Shown here: positions 29,666 through 38,348 of the stretch, piece after piece | Layout: each line of letters starts with the position of its first letter | How positions within the stretch are numbered: position 1 is the first letter of the stretch | Assembly: GCF_024508315.1 (NCBI RefSeq) | Contig: NZ_CP101987.1 | Coordinates: 1,860,001-1,924,000 of the forward strand | Direction of reading: 5' to 3' | Length of the DNA stretch: 64,000 nucleotides | Origin: Cellulomonas xiejunii | GTDB lineage: Bacteria > Actinomycetota > Actinomycetes > Actinomycetales > Cellulomonadaceae | Translations under genes and position numbers: made by a program | The notes under the pieces: generated by a model | Database searches by the model: none | Told to the model about the DNA's origin: nothing | The model's input: the letters and a program-made list of their open reading frames with translations, nothing else

Positions 29666-30381
29666 GTGTGCAGCCCGCATTCCGTCTTGTTCGTGCCTGC
29701 CCAGCGTCCGGCCCGGTGGTCCTCACCCGGTGCGACCGCGCGCGTGCAGGGCGCGCAGCCGATCGAGGCGTACCCCAGCTCACGCAGCGGGTTGAGCACC
29801 ACGTGGTGCTCCGCGACGTACGCGTTCACGTCGCCCCAGGTCCACGCGGCCAGGGGGTTGAGCTTGACCTTGGACCGCCGGGCGTCCCACCCGACGACCG
29901 TGATGTCGGTGCGCGTGGGGGCGTCCTCGCGGCGCATGCCGGTGACCCATGCCGTGTAGGGAGCGAGGCCGCGCTCGAGCGGCTCGACCTTGCGCAGCGC
30001 GCAGCACAGGTTCGGGTCCCGCTCGTGGAGGCGCGGACCGTGCTCGGCGTCCTGCTCCGCGACGGTGCGCAGCGGCAGGACCGTGCGCAGGTTCACGTCC
30101 GTGAAGTCGGCGTAGTAGTCGCGCGTGCCGAGCGTCTCGGCGAAGTGGTAGCCGGTGTCCAGGAAGATGACGTCGATGCCCGGCGCGGCCTTCGCCGCGA
30201 TGTCGACGAGCACCTCGTCACCCATCGACGAGGCCAGCACGAGGTCGGAGCCGAACACGGCGCGCGCCCATCGCAGGACGTCGCCCGGGTGCGCGCCCTC
30301 GAGGTCACGGCCCGCCTGCTCCGCCAGCGCTCGCAGCTCGTCGGGCGTCAGCTCGGTCACCGGACGCGTCGTCGCGCTCAT
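29662..30381 (-). CDS. cysH: Adenylyl-sulfate (APS) reductase
   Basis: The 239-residue protein reduces APS to sulfite with thioredoxin. Besides the PP-loop-like fold (FLDTGYHFAETL) it has both cysteine pairs of a [4Fe-4S] cluster, in NLCCALRKVEP and GCAPCTR, and the C-terminal nucleophile in TECGLHT. The cluster marks it as an APS rather than PAPS reductase, consistent with the lack of cysC here. Overlaps of 4 bp join it to the zinc-ribbon gene and to cysD. Confidence 0.95.
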   Translation of the reverse strand: MSATTRPVTELTPDELRALAEQAGRDLEGAHPGDVLRWARAVFGSDLVLASSMGDEVLVDIAAKAAPGIDVIFLDTGYHFAETLGTRDYYADFTDVNLRTVLPLRTVAEQDAEHGPRLHERDPNLCCALRKVEPLERGLAPYTAWVTGMRREDAPTRTDITVVGWDARRSKVKLNPLAAWTWGDVNAYVAEHHVVLNPLRELGYASIGCAPCTRAVAPGEDHRAGRWAGTNKTECGLHT

Positions 30382-30539
30382 CGCGCACCCACCAGGCCGA
30401 GGAAGCGCAGCGCGAACGCACGCGCGCACGAGCGGCACTCCCACTGGCCGTGCGTCTCGCCGGCCGGCCACAGGTCCTCCCCCGCGCAGAACGGGCAGTA
30501 GTAGGGCACGGCGCGCTGGCCGGCATCCGGCTCGCTCAT
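30378..30539 (-). CDS. Small zinc-ribbon protein in the sulfur operon
   Basis: A 53-residue protein starts with an ATG at 30539 overlapping the sirA stop and ends overlapping the cysH start. It has two CxxC pairs, YYCPFCAGE and ECRSCARAF, spaced as a rubredoxin or zinc-ribbon knuckle. Tight overlap on both sides and intact cysteines argue that it is real. Its role is unknown. It may bind a metal or act as a small electron carrier or assembly factor for SirA/CysH. Confidence 0.8.
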   Translation of the reverse strand: MSEPDAGQRAVPYYCPFCAGEDLWPAGETHGQWECRSCARAFALRFLGLVGAR

Positions 30540-32206
30540 CGCAGGTCCGCCTCGTCGGCACGGTGCGCCCACTGCGCGAAGAGCTCGCCGGGCTGCCGCT
30601 GCTCGTCGAAGCGGCGCGTGACGCGCTCGACGTAGTCCGGCAGCTCCGAGGACGGCACGCGCAGGCCGCGCAGCGTCCGGCCGAGCCCGCTCGTCAGTCC
30701 CAGACCGCCGCCGAGGTGCACCTGGTAGCCCTCCTCGTCGCCCGCGAGGACGCCCTTGAGGCCGATGTCGGCGGTCTGGATGCGGGCGCACGAGTTGGGG
30801 CAGCCGTTGACGTTGATCGTGATCGGCTGGTCGAACGTCGGCAGCCGGCGCTCGAGCTCGCCGACCAGGGCGGTCGCGCGGCCCTTGGTCTCCACGATCG
30901 CGAGCTTGCAGAACTCGATGCCCGTGCAGGCCATGGTGCCGCGGCGGAAGGTCGACGCGGTGCGCACCCGCAGCCCGAGGGACTCGAGCCCGTCGACGAG
31001 CGCGTCGACGCGCGGTGCGTCGACGTCCAGCACCACGAGCTTCTGCTCGGTCGTCAGCTGGACCCGGTCGGAGCCTGCCTCCTCCACGAGGTCGGCGAGC
31101 GCGGTGAGCACGGGGCCGGAGACGCGTCCCACGGCGGGAGCGGCGCCGACGTAGAACCGGCCGTCCTTCTGGGGGTGCACGCCGACGTGGTCCCGGCTGC
31201 CCGTCGGCGGCGGCGGGGGCTCGGGGCCGTCGGGCAGCGCGCGGCCGAGGTACTCGGTCTCGAGCACCTGACGGAAGACCTCGGTGCCCCAGTCCGCGAG
31301 CAGGAACTTCAGGCGGGCGCGGGTACGCAGCCGGCGGTAGCCGTAGTCGCGGAAGATCCCCACGACGCCGCTCCACACCTCGGGCACCTGCTCGAGCGTG
31401 ACGAACGCACCCAGCCGCTTGCCGAGCATGGGGTTGGTCGACAGCGCGCCGCCCACCCACAGGTCGAAGCCGGGGCCGAGCTCGGGGTGCGCGACGCCGA
31501 CGAACGCCACGTCGTTGATCTCGTGCGCGACGTCCTGGTGCGGGGACCCGCTGATGGCCGTCTTGAACTTGCGCGGCAGGTTGGAGTACGCGGGATCGCC
31601 GATGTACCGGTCACGGATGGCCTCGATGGCCGGGGTGCCGTCGATGATCTCGTCGGCCGCGACCCCCGCGACCGGGGAGCCGATGATGACGCGCGGCACG
31701 TCCCCGCACGCCTCCTGGGTCGACAGACCGACGGACTCCAACCGGCGCCAGATCTCCGGGACGTCCTCGATGCGGATCCAGTGGAGCTGGATGTTCTGCC
31801 GGTCGGTGATGTCGGCCGTGCCGCGCCCGAACTCCTGCGAGACACCGGCGATGGTGCGCAGCTGGCGCAGGTTCAGCGTGCCGCCGTCGCAGCGCACGCG
31901 GAGCATGAAGTACTCGTCCTCGAGCTCGTGCGGCTCGAGCGTCGCCGTGCGGCCGCCGTCGATGCCGGGGCGGCGCTGGGTGTACAGACCCCACCAGCGC
32001 ATGCGGCCGCGCAGGTCGTCGCCGGGGATCGAGGCGAAGCCCTCACGGGCGTAGACCGTCTCGATGCGGCGCCGGACGTTGAGGCCGTCGTCCTGCTGCT
32101 TGAGCGCCTCGTTGGCGTTGAGGGGCTCGCGCTGGTCGAAGGCCCACTGCCCCTCGGGACGCTTGGCGGGAGGGACGACAGGGGAGCGGGACGTGGTCTG
32201 CGCCAT
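30536..32206 (-). CDS. sirA: Ferredoxin-dependent sulfite reductase
   Basis: The 556-residue siroheme/[4Fe-4S] enzyme reduces sulfite to sulfide with ferredoxin. The cluster cysteines are in ACTGIEFCKLAI and NGCPNSCAR. Tyr75 (GLYTQ) and Cys167 (EACGDVP) are offset by the same six residues from the covalently linked Tyr69-Cys161 pair known in the mycobacterial enzyme. That favours sulfite over nitrite reductase. It heads the operon. A 107-bp leader with two hairpins and a polycysteine short ORF precede it. Confidence 0.94.
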   Translation of the reverse strand: MAQTTSRSPVVPPAKRPEGQWAFDQREPLNANEALKQQDDGLNVRRRIETVYAREGFASIPGDDLRGRMRWWGLYTQRRPGIDGGRTATLEPHELEDEYFMLRVRCDGGTLNLRQLRTIAGVSQEFGRGTADITDRQNIQLHWIRIEDVPEIWRRLESVGLSTQEACGDVPRVIIGSPVAGVAADEIIDGTPAIEAIRDRYIGDPAYSNLPRKFKTAISGSPHQDVAHEINDVAFVGVAHPELGPGFDLWVGGALSTNPMLGKRLGAFVTLEQVPEVWSGVVGIFRDYGYRRLRTRARLKFLLADWGTEVFRQVLETEYLGRALPDGPEPPPPPTGSRDHVGVHPQKDGRFYVGAAPAVGRVSGPVLTALADLVEEAGSDRVQLTTEQKLVVLDVDAPRVDALVDGLESLGLRVRTASTFRRGTMACTGIEFCKLAIVETKGRATALVGELERRLPTFDQPITINVNGCPNSCARIQTADIGLKGVLAGDEEGYQVHLGGGLGLTSGLGRTLRGLRVPSSELPDYVERVTRRFDEQRQPGELFAQWAHRADEADLR

Positions 32207-32252
32207 GGGGCGCCACCTCCGGGGTGCTGGGGGGCGTGCTCACGCGGCCGCG

Positions 32253-32295
32253 CACGACACAGGTCGTGGGGACGGGCGCGGACCACGCGCCCGTC
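32253..32295 (-). promoter_or_regulatory. Two stem-loops in the sirA leader
   Basis: On the transcribed (minus) strand, a perfect 10-bp stem GACGGGCGCG/CGCGCCCGTC with a 5-base loop (32271-32295) is followed by a 6-bp stem CACGAC/GTCGTG with a 4-base loop (32253-32268). Both lie between the short cysteine-rich ORF and sirA. They are placed where a ribosome-controlled attenuator would act. There is no U-run. Confidence 0.55.
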
Positions 32296-32313
32296 GGGGA
32301 GATACGGGGCGGG

Positions 32314-32373
32314 TCAGCGGTTCCGCGGACAGCAGGCACACGGGACCGCGGCGGCGCGACAGCACCGACACAT
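32314..32373 (-). CDS. Polycysteine leader peptide upstream of sirA
   Basis: A 19-codon ORF with an ATG at 32373 encodes MCRCCRAAAVPCACCPRNR, six cysteines in 19 residues, and stops 107 bp before sirA. In mycobacteria, short polycysteine ORFs ahead of sulfur genes are known to work as cysteine-responsive attenuators: ribosomes stall when charged tRNA-Cys is scarce and expression of the operon rises. I infer the same here. A TAGGGT at 32437-32432 could be the -10 element. Confidence 0.72.
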   Translation of the reverse strand: MCRCCRAAAVPCACCPRNR

Positions 32374-32552
32374 GGCACGGTTCCCGGGGAGGCTCACGTG
32401 ACGAGCGTGGCACGCGTCCGGGTGAATCGGGACCCTATGTCCGGTGCGTGAGACGCTCTCTCGCAGGCTGGACACCGGTGCCCCCGGGCGGCCGCGGCTG
32501 TCGAACGCGAGGCGCCTGGGGCGCGCCGGTCGTGGGACGTATCGTCGACCCG

Positions 32553-33626
32553 GTGAGCGCAGCCCGTCCCGTGAACCCCGCCGGCTCGTCGGACCGCGGC
32601 GCCGTGTCGCTGACGGTGCGGCACCCCAAGGTGCCCACCGAACGCCTGCTGGCCGAGCTCGTGCCACCGCAGCACTTCGCGCGGGAGTCCTTCGACACCT
32701 ACGAGCCCGACCCGGCGCACGCGTCGCAGCGCGAGGTGCGCGACCGGCTGCGCGAGGTCGCCGACGCGCTCGCGGCACCCACGCGGACCGGCGGCTCGTG
32801 GTGGCGCCGGCGCGCGGCCGCGAGCGCCCCCGCGGTGTACCTGGACGGCGGCTTCGGGGTCGGCAAGACACACCTGCTCGCGGCCCTGGCGCACGCGGTC
32901 GGGCCCGAGCGCGTCGCGTACGGGACGTTCGTCGAGCTGACGAACCTGGTCGGGGCGCTCGGGTTCGCGGCCACGGTCGACGCGCTGGGCGAGCGGCGCC
33001 TGGTGTGCATCGACGAGTTCGAGCTCGACGACCCGGGCGACACCGTGCTGATGTCGCGTCTGCTGCGCGAGCTCGCCGACCGCGGCGTCGCGATCGCCGC
33101 GACGTCGAACACGCTGCCCGAGTCGCTCGGCGAGGGGCGGTTCGCCGCGGAGGACTTCCTGCGCGAGATCCAGGCGCTCGCCGCGCGCTTCGAGGTCCTG
33201 CGGATCGACGGGGAGGACCACCGCCACCGCGTCGTCACGACGGACGCCGCGCTGCTCGACGCGGACGCCGTGCGCGCCGCCGTCAGCGCGCGCCCCGGCG
33301 GGGCGCTCGACGACTTCGACGCACTGCTGGCGCACCTGGCGTCCGTGCACCCCAGCCGCTACGGCGCGCTCCTCGACGGGGTGGACGTGGTCGGCCTGAC
33401 CGGTGTGCACGGGATCGACCGGCAGGACGTCGCCCTGCGATTCGTCGTCCTGGTGGACCGGCTCTACGACCGGGACGTGCCCGTCGTCGCGTCGGGCGAC
33501 GGCACGGACCTGTTCACGGCGGACATGCTGGCAGGCGGTTACCGCAAGAAGTACTTCCGCGCGCTTTCGCGGCTTGCGGCACTGACGTCGCAGGGTGCGG
33601 CGCTGGTTGCGGAGAGAAAGGCGTAA
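32553..33626 (+). CDS. zapE: AFG1-like ATPase (ZapE family)
   Basis: The 357-residue P-loop ATPase has Walker A in DGGFGVGKTHLLAALAHA, Walker B in RRLVCIDEFELDDPGD and the AFG1/ZapE segment AATSNTLPESLGEG. In E. coli, ZapE binds FtsZ during division under low oxygen, while mitochondrial AFG1 acts in protein quality control. The role in actinobacteria is less clear. The GTG at 32553 is the likely start but has no strong ribosome site, and the frame is open further upstream. Confidence 0.88.
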   Translation: MSAARPVNPAGSSDRGAVSLTVRHPKVPTERLLAELVPPQHFARESFDTYEPDPAHASQREVRDRLREVADALAAPTRTGGSWWRRRAAASAPAVYLDGGFGVGKTHLLAALAHAVGPERVAYGTFVELTNLVGALGFAATVDALGERRLVCIDEFELDDPGDTVLMSRLLRELADRGVAIAATSNTLPESLGEGRFAAEDFLREIQALAARFEVLRIDGEDHRHRVVTTDAALLDADAVRAAVSARPGGALDDFDALLAHLASVHPSRYGALLDGVDVVGLTGVHGIDRQDVALRFVVLVDRLYDRDVPVVASGDGTDLFTADMLAGGYRKKYFRALSRLAALTSQGAALVAERKA

Positions 33627-33766
33627 CGGGCCCCGCGATCGTCGGACCTGTCGGCGAAACTCTCGCCCGGCAGGGAGCGCGAATCACAGGGATGGGATTA
33701 TGCGCGCGCTGCGGGAGGGCTGCAGTGCGACGGCTCCTCAAAGAATCCCCAGGAGCTCCGTGCGGA

Positions 33767-34141
33767 TCACCAGTCGGCGGCCCAGCGCAATCCCAGGTAG
33801 GCGAGTGCGACGGACGCGACCAGCACGCCGACCCCGTACGCCAGGGCGGTTCCCACCTGCTTCTTGCGCACGAGCTGGACCAGCTCGTAGCTCGCCGTGC
33901 TGAAGGTGGTGTAGCCGCCGAGGAACCCCGTGCCCAGGACCGCGCCGAGCGCCTCGGGCGCCAGCCGACCCGCGATCAGGCCGGTGAGGAGGCCCAGGGC
34001 GAGCGAACCCGTGAGGTTGATGATCGCCGTGGGCCAGGGGAACGTCGCCGACCCGGTGCGCGTGCGGATCCACGCGTCGACGACGTAGCGAACGACAGCC
34101 CCCAGACCTCCCGCGAGCGTCAGCAGCAGCAGCTCCGTCAC
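33767..34141 (-). CDS. crcB: Fluoride exporter CrcB/Fluc, second subunit
   Basis: The 124-residue, four-helix membrane protein has the Fluc signatures AGGLGAVVRYVVDAW, INLTGSLALGLL and GTGFLGGYTTFSTASYE. Fluc channels are dual-topology dimers that release cytoplasmic fluoride. Two different CrcB genes in tandem usually form a heterodimer. The GTG at 34141 overlaps the upstream crcB stop by 4 bp, which decides the start. Confidence 0.93.
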   Translation of the reverse strand: MTELLLLTLAGGLGAVVRYVVDAWIRTRTGSATFPWPTAIINLTGSLALGLLTGLIAGRLAPEALGAVLGTGFLGGYTTFSTASYELVQLVRKKQVGTALAYGVGVLVASVALAYLGLRWAADW

Positions 34142-34713
34142 GACCGGCCTCCCCACGCGTGGCCCTCGATGCTGCGCAGCTCACGGTGGTTCACCGGCTG
34201 CGGGTGCAGGCGTGCGCCGATCGCGATGCCGGCGAGGGTGGCCAGCGCCCCCAGCAGGAGTGTTCCCAGCGCATAGAGGGCCGCCGCACCGGCGCGGTCG
34301 GCCAGCAGGAGTTTGGCGCTGTCGGTCGCGAACGAGCTGTACGTGCTCAGGCCGCCGCAGAAGCCGGTCCCGATGAGGAGCTTCACGCGCCCGGCGCCCA
34401 GCGTGCCGGGCGCGGAGCGTGCGAGCGCCTCGTACAGGTAGCCGAGCACGAGGGCGGCGAGGACGTTGACGACCGGGATCGCCACCGCGACCTGGTCGAC
34501 CGGGTGGATGTCGAGGGTCAAGCCCTCACGGACGGCCACCCCGACGGCGCCGCCGACGAACACCAGCGCGACGGCCGACAGCGCGACGTGCGGGCGGCGG
34601 GCCGCCTTCGGCGCCGGGGCGTCCGTGGCGTGCGCGCCGTGGCCGTCGACGTCACCGTGCGCGCCGTGCGCGGGTTCGCCGGGGCTGCCCGGCGTCGTAG
34701 GTGGGGAATCCAT
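34138..34713 (-). CDS. crcB: Fluoride exporter CrcB/Fluc, first subunit with extended N-terminus
   Basis: This 191-residue CrcB homologue has GGAVGVAVREGL, NVLAALVLGYLYEAL and the filter segment GTGFCGGLSTYSSFATD. It has about 45 extra N-terminal residues rich in Gly and His (HGAHGDVDGHGAHATD) before the first helix, absent from short family members. The histidines might bind metal or reflect drift. It is divergent from the urease operon. I found no fluoride riboswitch-like sequence upstream. Confidence 0.9.
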   Translation of the reverse strand: MDSPPTTPGSPGEPAHGAHGDVDGHGAHATDAPAPKAARRPHVALSAVALVFVGGAVGVAVREGLTLDIHPVDQVAVAIPVVNVLAALVLGYLYEALARSAPGTLGAGRVKLLIGTGFCGGLSTYSSFATDSAKLLLADRAGAAALYALGTLLLGALATLAGIAIGARLHPQPVNHRELRSIEGHAWGGRS

Positions 34714-34968
34714 GAATTCGATGCTAGGGGCGAGCGCCCGATCTGCACGCCGAGAATGGTCGGGATTTCTCGGACGCATGTCTACGACGACCGTCTACGA
34801 CAACTGTCTGATACACGCGTCCAGAATTCCGCCCAGGGCGCGGATCGACGCGTTCTCGCTGGTGGCGAGCGTATTGTGCGGGTCGGTTGTGCGTCGCCCG
34901 CATCGGGGTAATGTGTCTGGTGTAGTCCGAATCGCGGACCTAGTTTTCACGAGAGCTCGAGGTAGGCA
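34714..34968. promoter_or_regulatory. Divergent control region between crcB and ureA
   Basis: This 255-bp space is noticeably richer in A+T than its surroundings. It contains the inverted pair CGAGAA/TTCTCG (34751-34756 and 34767-34772), a direct repeat TCTACGAC (34781 and 34794) and the inverted pair GTCCG/CGGAC (34925-34929 and 34935-34939) close to ureA. Any of these could bind a nickel- or nitrogen-responsive regulator. None can be assigned. Confidence 0.4.
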
Positions 34969-35274
34969 ATGGACCTGACACCGCGGGAGATCGAGAAGCT
35001 GTACATCTACCAGGTGGCCGAGCTCGCGCGACGCCGTCGCCAGCGCGGCACGAAGCTGAACGTGTCCGAGGCGCAGGCGCTCGTGTCGGAGGCGATCATC
35101 GAGGCCGCGCGCGACGGCAAGTCGGTCGCGGAGTGCATGGAGCTCGGCAAGCGCGTGGTCTCGGAGGGCGACTGCATGCCGGGTGTCCGCGAGCGCGTCT
35201 CGCTCCTGCAGGTCGAGGCGACGTTCCCCGACGGCAGCAAGCTCGTGTCCTGCCACGACCCTGTCCAGGCCTGA
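34969..35274 (+). CDS. ureA: Urease subunit gamma
   Basis: The 101-residue UreA structural subunit begins MDLTPREIEKLYIYQVAELA and contains KLNVSEAQALVSEAIIEAAR, both typical. It packs with UreB and UreC into the urease apoenzyme, which hydrolyses urea to ammonia and CO2. GAGGTAGG precedes the ATG. It heads the operon, but the next gene is a chelatase-like protein rather than ureB. Confidence 0.97.
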   Translation: MDLTPREIEKLYIYQVAELARRRRQRGTKLNVSEAQALVSEAIIEAARDGKSVAECMELGKRVVSEGDCMPGVRERVSLLQVEATFPDGSKLVSCHDPVQA

Positions 35275-35275
35275 G

Positions 35276-36124
35276 GTGGGTGCCGTCCGCGTCGTGCTGG
35301 TGGGCGGCCATGAGAGCGCCGACGGAGCAGACCTGGCGCCGGTCGTGCAGCAGCTGCCCGAGGCCGCCGTCAGCACGCCCGGCAGGTCACTGCTCAGCCA
35401 GGTCCGCGCTGCCCTGGCCGGCTCGGACGCGCCCGTCGTCGTGCTGCCCATGACGTGGGGGCGCGACCCGGTCATGATCGCCGAGACCGCGCGGACCCTG
35501 CGCTGGGTCGCGGGAGGCGACGCGCACGGGCGTGTCGCGCTCAGCGAGCCCTTCGGGACGACGGACCACCTGATCGCGCTGCTGCGCACCGCGGCGACGC
35601 GGACCGCGACCCGGTGGCCGGGATCCGGGCTGGTCGTGTCCGCGCCGCGCGCCTCCCCGTTCGACGACGCCGAGCTGCACCGTGTTGCGCACCTGGTCCG
35701 TGTCCACGGCGCGGGCCTGGAGATCGGCGTGGCGTGCGTCGGGGAGCCGGCCGACCTGACGCTCGCCGTCGACCGCGTCCGTGCGCTGCGCCCCGGGCAC
35801 GTCGCCGTCGTCCCGGCGGGGTTCGCGACCGCGTGCCCCGAAGCGGACGCGCTCGCGGACGTCGACTTCGTCGGGCCGCTCATGACCACGTCGGCGGTGC
35901 TGCGGGTCGTGCGGGAGCGCACGGCCGGGGCCCTGCACGACCTCGGTCACGGCCACGACGGCATCGCCGCCGGCCTCGACGCGGACCACGGCCACGGCTA
36001 CGCGCACTCCCACGGCCCGGACGGGGATCACACCCACACGCACGGCGACCACGCGCACGCGCACGCGCCGCACGCGCCGCACCCGGACCCGCACGCCACC
36101 AGCCACGCGTCGGCGCTCGGCTGA
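35276..36124 (+). CDS. CbiX/SirB-like chelatase with histidine-rich tail, inside the urease operon
   Basis: The 282-residue protein resembles the sirohydrochlorin/cobalt chelatase fold: [20 protein letters not shown], then [19 protein letters not shown], and a second alpha/beta half with [20 protein letters not shown]. The C-terminal 62 residues contain 17 histidines (for example HGHGYAHSH and [15 protein letters not shown]). The GTG start lies 1 bp after the ureA stop, and ureB follows by 43 bp. The operon has no ureE, the usual His-tailed nickel metallochaperone. I infer that this protein binds or delivers nickel for urease rather than serving corrin synthesis; no cob genes are nearby. Confidence 0.78.
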   Translation: MGAVRVVLVGGHESADGADLAPVVQQLPEAAVSTPGRSLLSQVRAALAGSDAPVVVLPMTWGRDPVMIAETARTLRWVAGGDAHGRVALSEPFGTTDHLIALLRTAATRTATRWPGSGLVVSAPRASPFDDAELHRVAHLVRVHGAGLEIGVACVGEPADLTLAVDRVRALRPGHVAVVPAGFATACPEADALADVDFVGPLMTTSAVLRVVRERTAGALHDLGHGHDGIAAGLDADHGHGYAHSHGPDGDHTHTHGDHAHAHAPHAPHPDPHATSHASALG

Positions 36125-36167
36125 CGTCCTACCGCTCGGACCCAGAACTGCTCGGAGGGGGACCACC

Positions 36168-36617
36168 ATGCTCGGCAGCCCGAAGTACCACCACCACGAG
36201 GACGACATCGAGATCAACGCGAACCGCGCGAAGGTCAAGCTGCGGGTCTCCAACACCGGCGACCGCGCCGTGCAGATCGGCTCGCACTTCCATTTCTTCG
36301 AGGCCAACCGTGCGCTGCTGTTCGAGCGTGAGAAGGCCTACGGCATGCACCTCGACATCCCCGCGGGCACCGGTGTGCGCATCGAGCCGGGGGACACGCG
36401 TGAGGTCACGCTCGCCGCGTACGGCGGCGGGCGGCGGCTCTACGGGTTCAACAACCTCGTCGACGGCGGCCTCGACTCGCGCCAGAAGCGTCTTGACGCC
36501 CTGCGCCGGCTGGCGGAGTGCGAGTTCAAGGACGGCACGCCGGCGGCGCCGGCTCCGAGTGGCAAGAAGACGACGGCTCCGAGTGGCAAGAAGACGACGC
36601 AGGGGAGGAAGGGCTGA
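36168..36617 (+). CDS. ureB: Urease subunit beta
   Basis: The 149-residue protein has the UreB core [39 protein letters not shown] and [13 protein letters not shown] Lys/Thr/Ser-rich tail of about 25 residues extends past the usual end and contains APSGKKTT twice, from a 24-bp tandem duplication. AGGGGG lies 8 bases before the ATG. The stop overlaps the ureC start. Confidence 0.96.
   Translation: MLGSPKYHHHEDDIEINANRAKVKLRVSNTGDRAVQIGSHFHFFEANRALLFEREKAYGMHLDIPAGTGVRIEPGDTREVTLAAYGGGRRLYGFNNLVDGGLDSRQKRLDALRRLAECEFKDGTPAAPAPSGKKTTAPSGKKTTQGRKG
36551..36598 (+). repeat. 24-bp perfect tandem duplication in the ureB 3' end
   Basis: Positions 36551-36574 and 36575-36598 are identical. The unit keeps the frame and encodes APSGKKTT, so it lengthens the basic tail of UreB. 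It looks like a recent slippage event. Confidence 0.9.
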
Positions 36618-38341
36618 TGGCGATCATCTCGCGCAAGCAGTACACGGACCTGTTCGGGCCGACGCGGGGAGACCGCGTCAACCTGGCCGACTCGAACCTC
36701 GTCATCGAGATCGAGAAGGACTTCAACGAGGGGTTCTACGGCGACGAGGTCGTCTACGGGGGCGGGAAGACCGCACGCGACGGCATGGCCTCCGACCCCA
36801 GCGCCACGGCCCCGCAGGGCGTCCTCGACCTGGTGATCACCAACGCGATCATCCTCGACCCGGTCCTCGGCGTGCTCAAGGGCGACATCGGGGTGAAGGA
36901 CGGCCTCATCGTCGGCGTCGGCAAGTCGGGGAACCCGCACCTGCAGGACGGCGTGGACCCGCGGCTGGTCGTGGGGACGGGCACCGAGGTCATCGCCGGC
37001 GAGCACCTCATCGCGACGGCCGGGGCGATCGACACCCACGTGCACTACATCTCGCCGCAGCAGGCCGAGGCCGCACTGAGCAACGGCATCACGACGCTGT
37101 TCGGGGGCGGCACCGGGCCCAGCGACGCGACGAACGGCGTCACCACGACACCGGGCGTCTGGTACCTGCACCGCATGTTCGAGGCGGCGGAGGAGATGTC
37201 GGTCAGCATGGGCTTCTACGGCAAGGGCAACGGCTCGCTGCCCGAGGCGCTGGCCGAGCAGATCAGGGGCGGTGCGGCCGCGCTCAAGGTGCACGAGGAC
37301 TTCGGCGCCACCCCTGCTGCCCTCAGCAACGCGCTGTCGGTGGCCGACGAGTACGACGTCCAGGTCACGGTGCACACCGACAGCCTCAACGAGGCCGGGT
37401 ACGTCGAGGACACCGTGGCGGCGATCGACGGCCGGACGATCCACACGTTCCACACCGAGGGCGCCGGCGGCGGGCACGCGCCGGACATCATGAAGCTCGC
37501 GAGCTACCCGAACGTGCTGCCCTCGTCGACCAACCCGACGCTGCCGTACACGGTCAACTCGGTCGACGAGCTGCTCGACATGGTGATGGTCTGCCACCAC
37601 CTGTCGCACGACATCCCGGAGGACGTGTCGTTCGCGGACTCGCGCGTGCGCGCCGAGACGATCTCCGCGGAGACCGTGTTGCACGACGAGGGCGTCATCT
37701 CGATGTTCTCGTCGGACTCGCAGGCCATGGGCCGCATCGGCGAGTCCGTGACGCGCGCGTTCCAGACCGCCCACCACAACAAGGACAAGCGCGGCAAGCT
37801 CCCGCAGGACTCGGAGCGGAACGACAACTTCCGGGTGCTGCGCTACCTGGCCAAGGTGACGATCAACCCGGCCATCACGGCGGGGATCTCGGACTACCTG
37901 GGCTCGCTCGAGCCGGGCAAGCTCGCCGACATCGTGCTGTGGCCGGTGGGCTCGTTCGCCGCGAAGCCGAAGATGGTGCTCAAGGGCGGGGTGATCCGCT
38001 GGGCGCTGATGGGGGAGCCGAACGCGTCCCTGCCGACGCCGCAGCCGGTGTTCTACCGGCCGATGTTCGGGGCGTACGGCAAGGCCATGCAGAGCACGCG
38101 CGTGACCTTCATGTCGCAGGCCGCCATCGACGCCGGTGTCCCGGAGCTCCTGGGCCTGCGCAGCCAGATCCTGCCGGTGCGGCGGTGCCGGCAGCTCGGC
38201 AAGGCCCACATGGTCCGCAACGACGCCACGCCGGTCGTCGACGTCGACCCCGAGACGTACAAGGTCACCCTCGACGGGCAGCCGGCGCACATCGAGCCGG
38301 CGCAGAGCCTGCCGATGACGCAGCTGTTCTTCCTGGCCTGA
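36617..38341 (+). CDS. ureC: Urease subunit alpha
   Basis: The 574-residue catalytic subunit has the nickel ligands in DTHVHYISP and the carbamylated lysine in [13 protein letters not shown]. Further ligands lie in [17 protein letters not shown] and [15 protein letters not shown], and the mobile flap has its Cys-His pair in [13 protein letters not shown]. All active-site motifs are intact. The ATG at 36617 overlaps the ureB stop (TGATG); the frame extends upstream only as a shadow. Confidence 0.98.
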   Translation: MAIISRKQYTDLFGPTRGDRVNLADSNLVIEIEKDFNEGFYGDEVVYGGGKTARDGMASDPSATAPQGVLDLVITNAIILDPVLGVLKGDIGVKDGLIVGVGKSGNPHLQDGVDPRLVVGTGTEVIAGEHLIATAGAIDTHVHYISPQQAEAALSNGITTLFGGGTGPSDATNGVTTTPGVWYLHRMFEAAEEMSVSMGFYGKGNGSLPEALAEQIRGGAAALKVHEDFGATPAALSNALSVADEYDVQVTVHTDSLNEAGYVEDTVAAIDGRTIHTFHTEGAGGGHAPDIMKLASYPNVLPSSTNPTLPYTVNSVDELLDMVMVCHHLSHDIPEDVSFADSRVRAETISAETVLHDEGVISMFSSDSQAMGRIGESVTRAFQTAHHNKDKRGKLPQDSERNDNFRVLRYLAKVTINPAITAGISDYLGSLEPGKLADIVLWPVGSFAAKPKMVLKGGVIRWALMGEPNASLPTPQPVFYRPMFGAYGKAMQSTRVTFMSQAAIDAGVPELLGLRSQILPVRRCRQLGKAHMVRNDATPVVDVDPETYKVTLDGQPAHIEPAQSLPMTQLFFLA

Positions 38342-38348
38342 GGGCGAC

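Noticed and set aside
33627..33766. Small ORFs between zapE and crcB
   Set aside because: Frames here run into the antisense of crcB, have no ribosome site and no coding character.
34714..34968. Fluoride riboswitch upstream of crcB
   Set aside because: I looked for the conserved pseudoknot pattern on the crcB strand and did not find it.
35276..36124. Cobalamin or siroheme chelatase assignment for the urease-operon protein
   Set aside because: The fold is similar, but there are no corrin genes nearby, the tail is nickel-protein-like and the gene is locked inside the urease operon. I kept the name general.
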